Assembly: GCA_023212725.1 (NCBI GenBank)
Contig: JALBYF010000005.1
Span: 124,001 to 188,000, forward strand
Source of the DNA: Tranzscheliella williamsii
Taxonomy: Eukaryota; Basidiomycota; Ustilaginomycetes; Ustilaginales; Ustilaginaceae
Direction of reading: 5' to 3'
DNA: 64,000 bases
Shown: positions 39,051 through 49,229 of the stretch, piece after piece
Position numbering within the stretch: the first letter of the stretch is position 1
How the letters are laid out: every line of letters starts with the position of its first letter
Translations under genes and position numbers: made by a program
The notes under the pieces: generated by a model
What the model was told of the DNA's origin: nothing
The model's input: only the letters and a program-made list of their open reading frames with translations
The model's database searches: none

Positions 39051-41070
39051 CTAGGCGATCGCCGCGACGTACTGCATCAGCGCGGCGAGGATGTCTTTGG
39101 TGCGCAGCTCTTCGTGTCCCTCTTCGCCCGTATTTGAGGCCGAGACCTGGTCTCCGACGTTGTTGTAGTATTCTGTGGGCGGGACAGTGGAGGAAGGAAG
39201 AGAGAGTGTCAGCATGAGTGAAGAGAAGACGAAAAGGAGTCCGCAACCTACCCTGTAGCGTAGCGAGGATGTCGTGGAAGCTGAGGCCGCGCCGCCGTAG
39301 CAGCATAGCGAGGTGGTCGCGGACGGCGTCGTCCTCCATGGCCAGCCAGGCTAGGACGGTGTCGAGCAGCTGGAGGCTGAAGAGACCGGCCTCGAGCTTG
39401 GTCAGGTAGAGCTCGTCCGGATCGGCGTCGTCGGCTCCACCCGCGGTGCCCACCGTCGCGGCGTCGAGGCGGCTGACGATGGACTCGCGGATCTCGACCA
39501 GCCGGTCGACCTTCTCGTACGCGTCGGTAACAAACTTTGCCAGCAGCCGCACGCGCGGCATGCTTTCCGAGGGCAGATGCGTAAAGAGCGAAGCCAGGAT
39601 CCCGAGGAGATGCTCCACATCCTGCCCTGTTACGCTTTTCTTGCGCTTCTTGCCCCCGCTCTCCATGAACACGGTGAACAAGGGGCCGAGGCCGGCCGCT
39701 TCGACCAGACGCAGGCACGTCGCGGCACCTGCCGGGCCGGACATGGCGTGATCCAGCACCTTGACGGCACGTAGCCGTCCGAGCGACTTTTTCTCCTTCA
39801 TGAGCAGCACCATCAGCTCGACGCCTTCGCCCTCCAGGAAGAGCGCCTTGTTGGCTGGCACTGAGAGCGCCGAGCACAGTGCATCAAAGACGTTCTCCAT
39901 ATACTCTTCTTCCTCTGCGCCCTCTGGCTCCGCTTTCCTAAACCGCGACAGAACGCGTAGCAACGCGTCCATCCCATTCTCGCCGTCCAAGTTGGCGGTG
40001 CCCAGCTTGGCTCTATTTGTTTCCGAGTTCTGCATAAGAATGGCAAGCAGCTCTGCGGCATAGCTGGTATTCTGATCGGGAGCACCCTTTCGAGATATAC
40101 GTTGAAGGATCCAGGCGAGAAACGAGGTGGACGAGCCGAGCGTCTCGGCGAACGAGGGCTGGAAGGAGAGCAAGTTCTCCAGCAGCCCGAGCGTATGGTA
40201 GATGGCCTGCGCATCGCCCTCGATCTCGGCTCTCCGGAGGGCTACCGCCTCTTCGTCCAATTTTGGGTCGATCTCGTCGTGGAATCGAGAAAGGTTCGAT
40301 ACCAGAAGATCGAGCAGATTCTGTTCGAGGAGAGATGCTACAAGAGCATTCATTGCTTCAGCGCCTTTGCTGAGGCCATCATCGGCCTCCTCGCTGTCTT
40401 GATGCTCTGCGTTATCTGCGTCGAGGACATCATCGTCGGTGAGCTCTTCGAGCACCTCGATGGCAGCGGCGGCAATGTCGGCGTTCTCGTGGCTCAGCAG
40501 GCCGGCTAGACTTGCTGCCCCGCCCAGCTTGGCAAACTCGGGATAGAAGAGCGCCGGATTTGTGGTGAGCACGAGCAGCGACTTGAGCTCAGCATCCAGA
40601 TCCGCCTCGGAATCAATGAACCGAACAGGATCGTCGGCGTGCTTGACCCGCATCTCGGCGTTCTTGTTGATGGCTTTCTCGAAGCGCAGCAGCTGCTTTC
40701 GTATCGCCGCCACGTCCAAGACTGCCGATGCGGACGGACGCTGGTCCCCGCCAGAGGCATCGCCGCGGTCCATGATCTCCAGGAGCTTGGCCTGCTCGTC
40801 AGTGAGCCCACCTCCGAAAAAGCGTCCGTTCTCCTCGTCTTCGTCCTCGAAAAAGTGGGTCTCATCCTCGTCTGCAGCGTCGTCGTCAGCCACGTCTTCG
40901 ACGCGCGCTACCTTGCTTGGCTGCAAAGTGCCTTCCTCGCGCTCCTCGTCCGAGCGCGAGGTGGTTGCTGAGGCTCGCAGGGCATCCGCTTCGCTGGGCT
41001 CTTTCCACTTTCTCTTGTTGACCGCGGACGAGGGCAGGCTCGGCAGCTTGAAGAGCTTATCGACATCCAT
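39051..41070 (-). CDS. CTNNBL1: Beta-catenin-like protein 1 (spliceosome-associated)
   Basis: Spliced model on the minus strand: exon 1 41070-39252, intron 39251-39173 (79 nt, GTAGGT donor, CACAG acceptor), exon 2 39172-39051, giving 646 residues. The N-terminus is basic then acidic (KRKWKEP, DEDETHFFEDEDEENGRFFGGGL). The armadillo-type helices carry family signatures such as AIRKQLLRFEKAINKNAEMRVK, DPVRFIDSEADLD, LTTNPALFYPEFAKLGG and SRFHDEIDPKLDEEAVALR. Splicing replaces an unrelated tail by EYYNNVGDQV and a final ELRTKDILAALMQYVAAIA, as in CTNNBL1. The protein associates with the Prp19/CDC5L complex in the nucleus. It is head to head with RBM42, 343 bases apart. Confidence 0.95.
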
Positions 41071-41413
41071 CTCGACTCAGCTTTCCCCTGCTTGAGCCGT
41101 CAGCGCATGTAGCCTGCTCGGAGTAGCCGCTGCCAAGGGTGTGATAGCGTGACAGTAGCAGAACAGATGGCCGAAAGGGTCGCCGATGTGATGGCGATGT
41201 GATTGTGACTGTGATTGCGAGAATTGATTAGAAGTGGAGCGCGGCACATCCGGCGAATTTATCTCACAGCGAAAGCGAGATTTGGGATTTCTCGAGCTTT
41301 CGTCGTCACATCGAAGCGTCTGATCGAGCTCTGCCTTTCCCACACACTCTACCTTTGGTCACAGTTTCCATTCGCTTTTGCCACAGCATTCATAGCTCAG
41401 CTACACTGCTGGA
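41071..41413. promoter_or_regulatory. Shared promoter of CTNNBL1 and RBM42 genes
   Basis: Only 343 bases separate the two start codons. A GTGAT/GTGATTGTG simple repeat lies at about 41188-41219. Both products belong to the splicing machinery, so co-regulation from this region is plausible. Confidence 0.5.
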
Positions 41414-42286
41414 ATGAGCAGCTATCCAGCGTATACCGGCGAGAGCTCGCAGGCGGGCTCTGCAGCGGCGGCGTCCGCAGCAGCAGATCCCTACGCTCCG
41501 TTCTACTACTGGGATCCGAATACGAACGACTGGGCGTTTGACTACACGTCGTACTATGCCAGCTATGGATATCCTGCCGACTACTCCGCTGGCGGTGGTG
41601 CGTCGTCCTCGTCGTTGTATCAGGCGGGGGGTGCGGGGTATGATGCGAATCACCGGCCGTACGCGGCGCCGGATGCGGCGTACGATGCCAACCACCAGCC
41701 GTATTCGGCAGGGGCGGGAGGGGAGTGGATGACGCAGCGCGCTGCGGTGCCGGTGGCGGCGGCCGAGGAGGCGCGGTACGACGAGCATGGGAGGCTGATA
41801 CCCGGCCGGCTGCAGAAGGGCGAGACGCGGCAGACAGTGCTGCGGCGCGCGGCAGGCAAGCTGTGGGAGGACCAGACCCTGCTCGAGTGGGACCCAGCAC
41901 ACAAGCGCCTCTTTGTCGGCGACCTCGGCAACGACGTCTCGGACGAAACGCTCGCCGCCGCTTTCGACAAATACCCCTCGTTCAGCAGGGCGCGCGTCGT
42001 CCGCAAGAAGGACGGCAAGTCCAAGGGGTACGGCTTCGTCGCCTTCGCAGACCCCGAAGACTTCCTCAACGCCTGGAAACAGGTAGACGGCAAATACATC
42101 GGCTCGCGCCCCTGCCGCCTCAAAAAGGCCGCCGACGTCGTCAACCCGGTCACCATCGGCGCGAGAAAAGACAGGATGCTCGCCATCTCCGCCAAGTACG
42201 ACGCCGAAGCCTACAGAACCAAGATGGGAGGCGCCGTCGGCAAGAATCTTAGGCGCGCCGGCGTCGGCAAGCCCTATGGCAAGTAG
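41414..42286 (+). CDS. RBM42: RBM42-like RRM protein
   Basis: 290 residues in one exon. The N-terminal half is Tyr/Ala/Gly-rich with a repeated AxYDANH element (GYDANHRPYAAP, AYDANHQPYSAG). The C-terminal half has the RBM42 signature: LRRAAGKLWEDQTLLEWDPAHKR leading into an RRM (about 163-245) with RNP2 LFVGDL, the LGNDVSDETLAAAFDKYPSF segment and RNP1 KSKGYGFVAF, then KYIGSRPCRLKKA. RBM42 is a tri-snRNP component that contacts hnRNP K and pre-mRNA splicing complexes in animals. The start at 41414 follows directly on the promoter shared with CTNNBL1. Confidence 0.93.
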   Translation: MSSYPAYTGESSQAGSAAAASAAADPYAPFYYWDPNTNDWAFDYTSYYASYGYPADYSAGGGASSSSLYQAGGAGYDANHRPYAAPDAAYDANHQPYSAGAGGEWMTQRAAVPVAAAEEARYDEHGRLIPGRLQKGETRQTVLRRAAGKLWEDQTLLEWDPAHKRLFVGDLGNDVSDETLAAAFDKYPSFSRARVVRKKDGKSKGYGFVAFADPEDFLNAWKQVDGKYIGSRPCRLKKAADVVNPVTIGARKDRMLAISAKYDAEAYRTKMGGAVGKNLRRAGVGKPYGK

Positions 42287-42467
42287 TCCCTACCGGCGCT
42301 GTACTCCGCACACGCCCTTCACTACAGCTCATCTTAATCCATCAGGACCGGTAGTGTGCAATTAGTGCATGGGTGACATGGATGAAATAACCGATACGGT
42401 GGAAGGAGGCAAGCCCAAGGAAAGACGGTGACAAGAGGAGGGGGGGAGCGGTGTACGATGCATGGTA

Positions 42468-45400
42468 CTAGGAGACGCGGACAACGATGGCGCCCGGCCC
42501 GTCATCGATGGTCCTGGAAGTGGGGTCGAACGCTCGCGGGGCGTCAGCGAAGGGCAGCACGCTCCGCAGGCGGGGGCAGATATGGCCGGCCTCTGCGGCC
42601 AGCTTGACCGCCTCCAGCGCCACGCGGCAATCCTCGCCCGTGTCGATGCCGACCCACTCGTAGCCAATGTTCTTCTTGTCCTTCTTGAAAAAGGCTCTGC
42701 GCAGACTGCGGAAGTGCGAGCGGAGGTCCGGATGGGCGGTGCCGTGTTCGTCTCCGTAGCAGGTGCAGAACTGACCTTCAAAGGCAAGGATCCGACGCGA
42801 AGCATCGTATACCTTGCGACCGCCAACCGTGTCAATGACCAGATCGAACGACGATTCGTGCAGTGAATTGATCGCCCACAGCGGCTCGCCAGTCACCACT
42901 TCATGGGCGCCATTGGCTTGGCAAACGGCGACCCCATCGGATACGCTAGGGGGGCATTGCGCCACGATGATGAGTCCCAGTCCGGCCGATTCCTGCATGG
43001 TGAGCAGGCCAACGCCGTCGTGGGCGTTGAGGATGAGCACACGTGCACCGCGGGGCAACTGCTGACAGTGGTTCTGCACCAGCTGGTGGGCCATCACGCC
43101 AGCAGAGGGCAGGGCGGCGATCTGTTCAGTGGTCAAGCAGTCACTGGGAGCATGGCAGATCAGGTTGTGCTCCACAACCATGAATTCGGCCAGCGCGCCA
43201 GACTTGCGGCTGTCCTGTAATCCAAAGACCATGTCGCCTTTCCTCATCTTCTTGACTTCATACCCGCATTCGACCACTCGTCCGCAGAAGCTCCGTCCGG
43301 GAACAAAGCCAAATGCATTTTCGCTTCGCACGCGTTCTCGCAGCAAAAGCTTGTCCATGTCGTCAATGGCGACGGCAATCACCTGCACTAGCACCTGGTG
43401 GGAATTGACCTTTCGCGGCGGCGGCGTGTGCGCCGTCAATGAAAGCGTTGTCAGCGAAACCTCGTCTTGTAGATGCTCCGGCACATCCATTGAGTTCCTT
43501 TTGTCACGGTTCACATCCGTGCTCTTCTTGCGCTTCACCACCGACTTGCTTCGCGTTGGGAAGGCACCGCTCGAAACAGCTACGCTCTGCATGGTGGTAC
43601 GACTGTTGAGCAGATCGTCGACATTGGAGCTGAAGCGCTTGGGATCCTTGTTGGGCCGGTAACTGGCCGGTACGGGGGGCATCGACGTTGGAATGGTGCT
43701 TGTCACACTGAACGTTGACTGTGATGCAGACGGTGACGAGCTCGCCGACGAGCCCGTCGATGCCTGTGCGCCGTAGGCTGCGAGCTGCGAGGACGCGCCG
43801 TCTGCTGCAGCGGCAGCAACAAGCCCTTCACCTGAGGTGAGGGATCGAGGCGCTGACGGGTGTAGATACTGATTTGTCGATGCACCCAGCGGCGCATTTC
43901 GAACCACAGCAGGCGAGGAGGTGGAGCTGATGACCGAGCTGGCACGAGACGTGGTGGATGCAGGGAGAGGTGGATAAGGACGGGGCGAAGTTGGACGCGA
44001 AGGGTACAATGGCGGCCCCTGTTCTTCGGCTGCCTCGGGGACCTGACTCTCCCATTCGTTGATTGCAGACATCAAAGAATGGCGATGCGAGGTTTGGGAC
44101 AGCGTGGGGACGGCTGGACCAGGCGAAAGAGATCGCATCTTTTTTGCGTAGGGAGACAACTCATGGTGATTGACGTATGAGTACTCCGGTTTTGGACTGT
44201 TGCGATGTGACGCCGAATGCACGCTTGACGAAACGTGAGAAGCATTTGACCGGCCTGATTGGCTCACCATAACACTTGGAGCAGGAGACACCGACCGGCT
44301 ATCCGAACTGTGATCGGACGAAGCACCGTTAAGCGCATGAAGCCGTGATGAGGAGCTAGAGACGGACGGTGGTCCTTGATATCCAGAGGGGATCTGGGGA
44401 ACAGGTGGCGCATCAGCCATGATACGGTCCATCGAAGCAGAGCGAGAGACGCCTGCTGGTGAGACACTCCTATGCTTCGATTTGGAACTTGCCAATGGCT
44501 CTGCCGAGTAGTGCGGCTCAGGGCTGATCGGCGAAGAATGCAGAATGCCGTTTGTCGGCGTTGATCCAGAGGCAGCCACGGAAAATTGACGCTGCAATTT
44601 CTTGTCGGTGCCTGAAACCTGCGCGTGCGAGCCCTTCTTCTCCGGCACGCTTGTCTTGCGCAGTTTAGTCGAATCGATGGTTGTAGCGACCAGCCCGGGC
44701 GGCAGGCTGAGGCCTTTGCCCCTGTATTCCTGCCACATCCCTTTCTTGGATGCACTGACTGACTTGGAGCGTGACAGAGGATCATGCGTGGCGCCGTGTC
44801 CTGCCTCGCTCGACTTGCCTGCTGTGCGCTGACTTGACGAGCGAGATAGCAGCGGAGGACGCTGAGGGTTCGCAGATATGTCAACTCGCTCGGGAATGGT
44901 AGCAGTACCGGGAGCTCTTGACGACGTGAACGAACCTCTTGACTCGAGAGCCGGGGGTGTGGGAGGAATGAGGTTGATACCGACATCCGACATAGGTGCA
45001 GGCGTTCCGGTCGGTGTGCGGTCGTTTGAGGCAACTTTGACGTCCTCCGGCGCCGGTGGCGGCGGCATAGGCAGCCGCTTTGTGGTCAAGTTTGTGGAAT
45101 CCTCTATCGGCACAGCTGTAGGCTGGCGCTCAGACTCAATCGTTTTGGTAGCGAACGCGTAAGGGGAGAGATCCGAAGTGACAGGTGAAGTAAGCGCTGT
45201 GCTGTCAAGACTAGCCTGGGAAGATGTCAGACCGGTACTGTTGCTAGTGCTGATGGGACTTGTTGTCACTTTCCTCTCGATGTCGTCAGGCTGTGCGATG
45301 GTCGCGGCTTCTTGGCTGTTGAAACTGCCCTCCTCTTCGGGCGAAGGCGAGGCACTCCCAATAGGAAGATCAGTAGACTCGTCGCCCATCTCTGTTCGAA

Positions 45401-48400
45401 CTGTCTGATCGAGGGCTGGGGTGTCGAGACCAGGCAGGGAGAAGTCAGAAAACCCGTCCATGCCTTGCATCTGCTCGGACAAATCCGGCAGATGCTCAGG
45501 TCTGCCTACTGGCTCTGCTGATCCTGAAGCATGTTCTGGACCCGCAGAAGGACCCTTCGCCGGCAAGGATTCTACCTGGGAGAGTGCCTTGAGATCGTGC
45601 GCAGTATGGAACCTTTCCGGAGACATGTCTGCAACAGCACTGTGGATGTTAGCCATGCTCTGCAAAGGCGTCGAGAACTTGCCCACAGTGTCCGAGGTAA
45701 TCATTCCGTCTTCGGATTGTCGTGTCGCTGACCTGTCAATTTGTGTCACAGGTTGCGTCTCAACGTCCAGGAGCCGCTGCTTGCCGACTGCCTTCTCCGA
45801 GATCTCGGCCGTTTGAGGCAACTTTTCAGTCGGCAATGGCATTTTGACGGCGTCTATGGAAAGGCGATCTGAGTCTCCCACGATCGAAGAATTGCCGCTT
45901 CTTACTGATTGTGTTCCCATGGAATCGACAGACGATCTACGCATGTGCTTGGCCTTTGCCTTTCTTTCCTTTCTCTCCTTCCTAGATTGTTCCTTCTCTG
46001 GCGATCGGAATTGAATGCCGAACAGCGTGTCGGCAAGCGATTTTGTGGGTTTGGGCTTCATGGCAGATTTGACTGGTGCCGGCTTATCCTTGCTCGCGAC
46101 AGCAGGAAGATTGGATGACATCGTCGGTGAACCCACACTGCTTGTTTGTGAAGGGGACATGGGCAGGGTGCTCCTGGTATCTTCAGGCGGACTTGTGGGT
46201 GGGTCGGGCGCGAGCTTGCCTTCTGAGATGGCGAAGCCACCCATTTCTTGCGGTCTATGTGATTTGGGCCGCGGTCGGTCCAGGACAGATTGCTTCTGCT
46301 GTGAGAATGAGATGGGTCCACCGAATTGGCTAGCATATGTACTCGCCGGCGTTGCCAGTGATGGTCTGGCGTCGCTATTCGCTGAAGGAGTCTTATCCCT
46401 CTTCTTGTCTTCGGCCTCTTCACTTGTGTCCCCACCCAAGTTGTCCTGGTTCAGCAGCCAGATGGCGGCGAAACTAGGGGCAAGCCCTGTGCCTGTGCTG
46501 TTGCGAGTTTTAGCATCGTCGTTGCTACTGTTCTCCGCGCGCTTTTGGCGGACCTCATCGATTGTCTTCTGAGCATCAGATGCAATCCTATCCCGAAGCG
46601 CAGCCTCGGCAAGCGCTTTCGAAGAGCGGGAACTAGCCGTTTCAAGGCCAAGACGGTCGATGGTGCTGTCAGAATGGTTTAGTTTACCAAATCTGTCCAG
46701 GATACTGGTTAGCGAAGGTCCGAAGAAGTCTTCGCCGACATTCATCCTACGTAGACGATCCTGTTCCGCAAGCGCTTTCGCTTTCAATTCGGCATCTTCG
46801 TCCGACAACTCCGCACCAGAATCGAAATCATCATCCTCCATCCGGAACCGACGGGATGAGGTGCGGCTGCGGCTAGCGAGAATGCCGCTGATAGCAAAAG
46901 AAGTGCCAAGGCTGATGTCACTCAATCGCCGTTGCATAGTGCCTGGCCTTGACGAGCGAGATGAGCGAACGCTTATGGGACGCTGAGATGTAGCAATGGA
47001 AACGCCATCGACCGATGTATCATCGCCACTGTCGTCGCTGCCACTAGCCGCGTCCCTGGAGCCTTGCTTGTGATTATGCTGAAGCGGTACACGCTCAAAT
47101 GCAACGCCTCTGTTAGACGGCGTACTGCGTCCGCTGGCGGCTGATTGGTAGTCGCTGGTCGAGGAAGCACGAGTGACAAGTGGTGGTTTCACAGCAGGCG
47201 CTATTGATGGCTCCGCTACCGTCGTCGACATCCGTTCGCTTTTGGCAGAGGCTTCAACATTCAGCGAATCCGAAGGCGGCGCAAGCTTGACGCTCGTCGA
47301 TCCGGATAAGTCCAAGTCAAGTGCATGTTCGTCTGGGACTTGGGACGCAACTGGTGGAAGGGGCAATTGCTTTTGAGTTTCCTCTGAACTGCGGCCGGGC
47401 TTGTTCGACAGTATGATCTTCGGACCGGAATCGGACGCAGGAAGTAGCTCTTCGTTTAGCGATTCAACGTGACTCTGCATGGAAGCTTGCCTTCGGTGAA
47501 GGTCTGCGCTATAATCATCATAGTTCCGGCTCAAGCCCTGTCCTTTAACAGGTCCGTGATAGCGCATCTCATGATGATATGCGTGGCCTGAACTCGAATT
47601 CTCCTCGTCTTCTTCGGCAACGACATCAAGACTCTGATGCGGACCACCCATCTCCTCCTCGGAAGATACGTCGCTAGACTCTTGTAATTCGGCTTCCGCT
47701 GAATCACCGTCTAGTTCCTGTGCAAGGTATTGCGCTGTTGAAGGTGTATCAGTATCCACTTCCATGGGCACTGGTATGGCGGCTTGCAGAAGATGACTCG
47801 AAGAAGAGTTCTGTGCCGCGTCATCCTCTGGCGACTGGAGGTGGGTGAATTGCGTCTGACTCGAGTGGCGCGGAGATACAGCCACTGGCGCATACGTTGG
47901 AATTGCTGAGGAGCGGCTGCCGTGATTGGGGCTTGCTTCGGTGGCTGACTGTTGGTTGGACGTTTCAGCTGGAACAGCCTGTCGCAAGGGAAGGGCACTT
48001 GTTGCTGTTGTAGGAATCTGCTGTTGGAGAGAATTGGGGTAGGACAGGGGCGAATAGATAGAAGAGGTTGGCGGTACCACTTGCCCAGGCTGGAAAGTAG
48101 CTTGCGGTGTTTGATGGCTCGAGAGGGGCGAGCTCGCGATGGTCGGCATTTCGCCAATTACCTGGGAGGCTGCTCGCGCAAGCAGGTCCTGTTGCGAGAA
48201 ACTTGGATCTGCGCGAATCTGTTCAAACTGTGCATCTTGCTCTAGCTCCTTCCTGATCCTATCCGCCACCATTGTACTGCTGCGTTTCTCAACGGGCCGC
48301 GGTGGTTTGGGCGCCAAAGACGGCATGGTTTCCCATGTTTTTGCAATCTCCTTTCCGGACATGGACTTGACAAAATTGTTCCAGTCCGAGGCATCAGTAT

Positions 48401-49229
48401 GAAGGCCGCTGCGAAACTTTCCTCGCGACGCCGCTGGATTGATAGGTTGAGACGAATCCGCACCGGAAGGCAGCGGAGATGTGGGTGGAGACACCGCCGC
48501 ACCGCCAGTCTTATGGAGCGAACTTTTGGAGCTTTGACGCATCAGGGCGGGTGCTTGCTGTCCCAGGGGTGCAACGCCGGCGGTACGACGCATGGAGGTC
48601 ATCGAGGTCCTGGCTGCAAGCGGGGGAACGGGAGGAACGGGGGTGGAAGAATAGCGGGCGCGACCCGTCGAGGCGCCATACTCGCTGCGAGATCCACGTA
48701 CAGGAATGGAAGATGGATCGGATGAATCCGTTGCCCTGGGGAAGTTAGAAGAATGGGTATGTTCGGGCTCGGAGAATATGCTGCCACTGATGCTTGGTGC
48801 GCGTGAGGAAGAGAGCTTATTCCTGCTGAAGGTTCCGCTCTCCCACCATCGGCTCTTACGAGGCGAGGAAGTGACATCGGTGGGAGCCACGCTACTGGCA
48901 CCGTCACCCATGATGCTTCCGCCAGATATCGAAGGCTGACGGGTTTTCTTACGAAACCTGCTGAGTTTGCTGGTATTGCTGAAACCGGAGAGGGAAGGAG
49001 CCTGAGCGGATGGTGCTCTGTTGAGGGAGCCGTGACGGTGGCTGCTGAACATGTTTCCAGCGAGAATGGAATCAGGTTTACCAGAGGCATTCGGCAGATC
49101 GGAGGGGGCCTGCCATGCGGTTTGGCTGCCTCCCCATTGTTTCGAAGAAGCTGAGGTTGCCTCTGTTGGTTCAGTGTATTTCTGAGAAGGCCGTTTGAGG
49201 ATAGTGTCCAGAAAGCTATGCCTTGACAT
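42468..49229 (-). CDS. Giant disordered protein with C-terminal MDR/quinone-oxidoreductase-like domain
   Basis: 2,253 residues in an uninterrupted 6.76 kb exon. About 1,900 residues are Ser/Pro/Thr-rich and predicted disordered, with basic patches (RKKTRQPSISGG, KERKERKAKAKHMRRSS, SVVKRKKSTD) and short helical pieces (VADRIRKELEQDAQFEQIR). The last ~330 residues form a medium-chain dehydrogenase fold of the quinone-reductase type: QVLVQVIAVAIDDMDK, PGRSFCGRVVECG, the SAGVMAHQLV helix, then NAHDGVG where a GAxGGVG nucleotide loop is expected, and FDLVIDTVGG. The catalytic/structural zinc-binding Cys lobe of alcohol dehydrogenases is absent. The altered loop makes enzymatic activity uncertain. 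Related fungal proteins exist in my recollection only as uncharacterised. The frame runs to a GTG at 49319; the ATG at 49229 (MSRHSFLDTILKRPS) is used. Its stop is 181 bases from the RBM42 stop. Confidence 0.85.
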   Translation of the reverse strand: MSRHSFLDTILKRPSQKYTEPTEATSASSKQWGGSQTAWQAPSDLPNASGKPDSILAGNMFSSHRHGSLNRAPSAQAPSLSGFSNTSKLSRFRKKTRQPSISGGSIMGDGASSVAPTDVTSSPRKSRWWESGTFSRNKLSSSRAPSISGSIFSEPEHTHSSNFPRATDSSDPSSIPVRGSRSEYGASTGRARYSSTPVPPVPPLAARTSMTSMRRTAGVAPLGQQAPALMRQSSKSSLHKTGGAAVSPPTSPLPSGADSSQPINPAASRGKFRSGLHTDASDWNNFVKSMSGKEIAKTWETMPSLAPKPPRPVEKRSSTMVADRIRKELEQDAQFEQIRADPSFSQQDLLARAASQVIGEMPTIASSPLSSHQTPQATFQPGQVVPPTSSIYSPLSYPNSLQQQIPTTATSALPLRQAVPAETSNQQSATEASPNHGSRSSAIPTYAPVAVSPRHSSQTQFTHLQSPEDDAAQNSSSSHLLQAAIPVPMEVDTDTPSTAQYLAQELDGDSAEAELQESSDVSSEEEMGGPHQSLDVVAEEDEENSSSGHAYHHEMRYHGPVKGQGLSRNYDDYSADLHRRQASMQSHVESLNEELLPASDSGPKIILSNKPGRSSEETQKQLPLPPVASQVPDEHALDLDLSGSTSVKLAPPSDSLNVEASAKSERMSTTVAEPSIAPAVKPPLVTRASSTSDYQSAASGRSTPSNRGVAFERVPLQHNHKQGSRDAASGSDDSGDDTSVDGVSIATSQRPISVRSSRSSRPGTMQRRLSDISLGTSFAISGILASRSRTSSRRFRMEDDDFDSGAELSDEDAELKAKALAEQDRLRRMNVGEDFFGPSLTSILDRFGKLNHSDSTIDRLGLETASSRSSKALAEAALRDRIASDAQKTIDEVRQKRAENSSNDDAKTRNSTGTGLAPSFAAIWLLNQDNLGGDTSEEAEDKKRDKTPSANSDARPSLATPASTYASQFGGPISFSQQKQSVLDRPRPKSHRPQEMGGFAISEGKLAPDPPTSPPEDTRSTLPMSPSQTSSVGSPTMSSNLPAVASKDKPAPVKSAMKPKPTKSLADTLFGIQFRSPEKEQSRKERKERKAKAKHMRRSSVDSMGTQSVRSGNSSIVGDSDRLSIDAVKMPLPTEKLPQTAEISEKAVGKQRLLDVETQPVTQIDRSATRQSEDGMITSDTVGKFSTPLQSMANIHSAVADMSPERFHTAHDLKALSQVESLPAKGPSAGPEHASGSAEPVGRPEHLPDLSEQMQGMDGFSDFSLPGLDTPALDQTVRTEMGDESTDLPIGSASPSPEEEGSFNSQEAATIAQPDDIERKVTTSPISTSNSTGLTSSQASLDSTALTSPVTSDLSPYAFATKTIESERQPTAVPIEDSTNLTTKRLPMPPPPAPEDVKVASNDRTPTGTPAPMSDVGINLIPPTPPALESRGSFTSSRAPGTATIPERVDISANPQRPPLLSRSSSQRTAGKSSEAGHGATHDPLSRSKSVSASKKGMWQEYRGKGLSLPPGLVATTIDSTKLRKTSVPEKKGSHAQVSGTDKKLQRQFSVAASGSTPTNGILHSSPISPEPHYSAEPLASSKSKHRSVSPAGVSRSASMDRIMADAPPVPQIPSGYQGPPSVSSSSSRLHALNGASSDHSSDSRSVSPAPSVMVSQSGRSNASHVSSSVHSASHRNSPKPEYSYVNHHELSPYAKKMRSLSPGPAVPTLSQTSHRHSLMSAINEWESQVPEAAEEQGPPLYPSRPTSPRPYPPLPASTTSRASSVISSTSSPAVVRNAPLGASTNQYLHPSAPRSLTSGEGLVAAAAADGASSQLAAYGAQASTGSSASSSPSASQSTFSVTSTIPTSMPPVPASYRPNKDPKRFSSNVDDLLNSRTTMQSVAVSSGAFPTRSKSVVKRKKSTDVNRDKRNSMDVPEHLQDEVSLTTLSLTAHTPPPRKVNSHQVLVQVIAVAIDDMDKLLLRERVRSENAFGFVPGRSFCGRVVECGYEVKKMRKGDMVFGLQDSRKSGALAEFMVVEHNLICHAPSDCLTTEQIAALPSAGVMAHQLVQNHCQQLPRGARVLILNAHDGVGLLTMQESAGLGLIIVAQCPPSVSDGVAVCQANGAHEVVTGEPLWAINSLHESSFDLVIDTVGGRKVYDASRRILAFEGQFCTCYGDEHGTAHPDLRSHFRSLRRAFFKKDKKNIGYEWVGIDTGEDCRVALEAVKLAAEAGHICPRLRSVLPFADAPRAFDPTSRTIDDGPGAIVVRVS

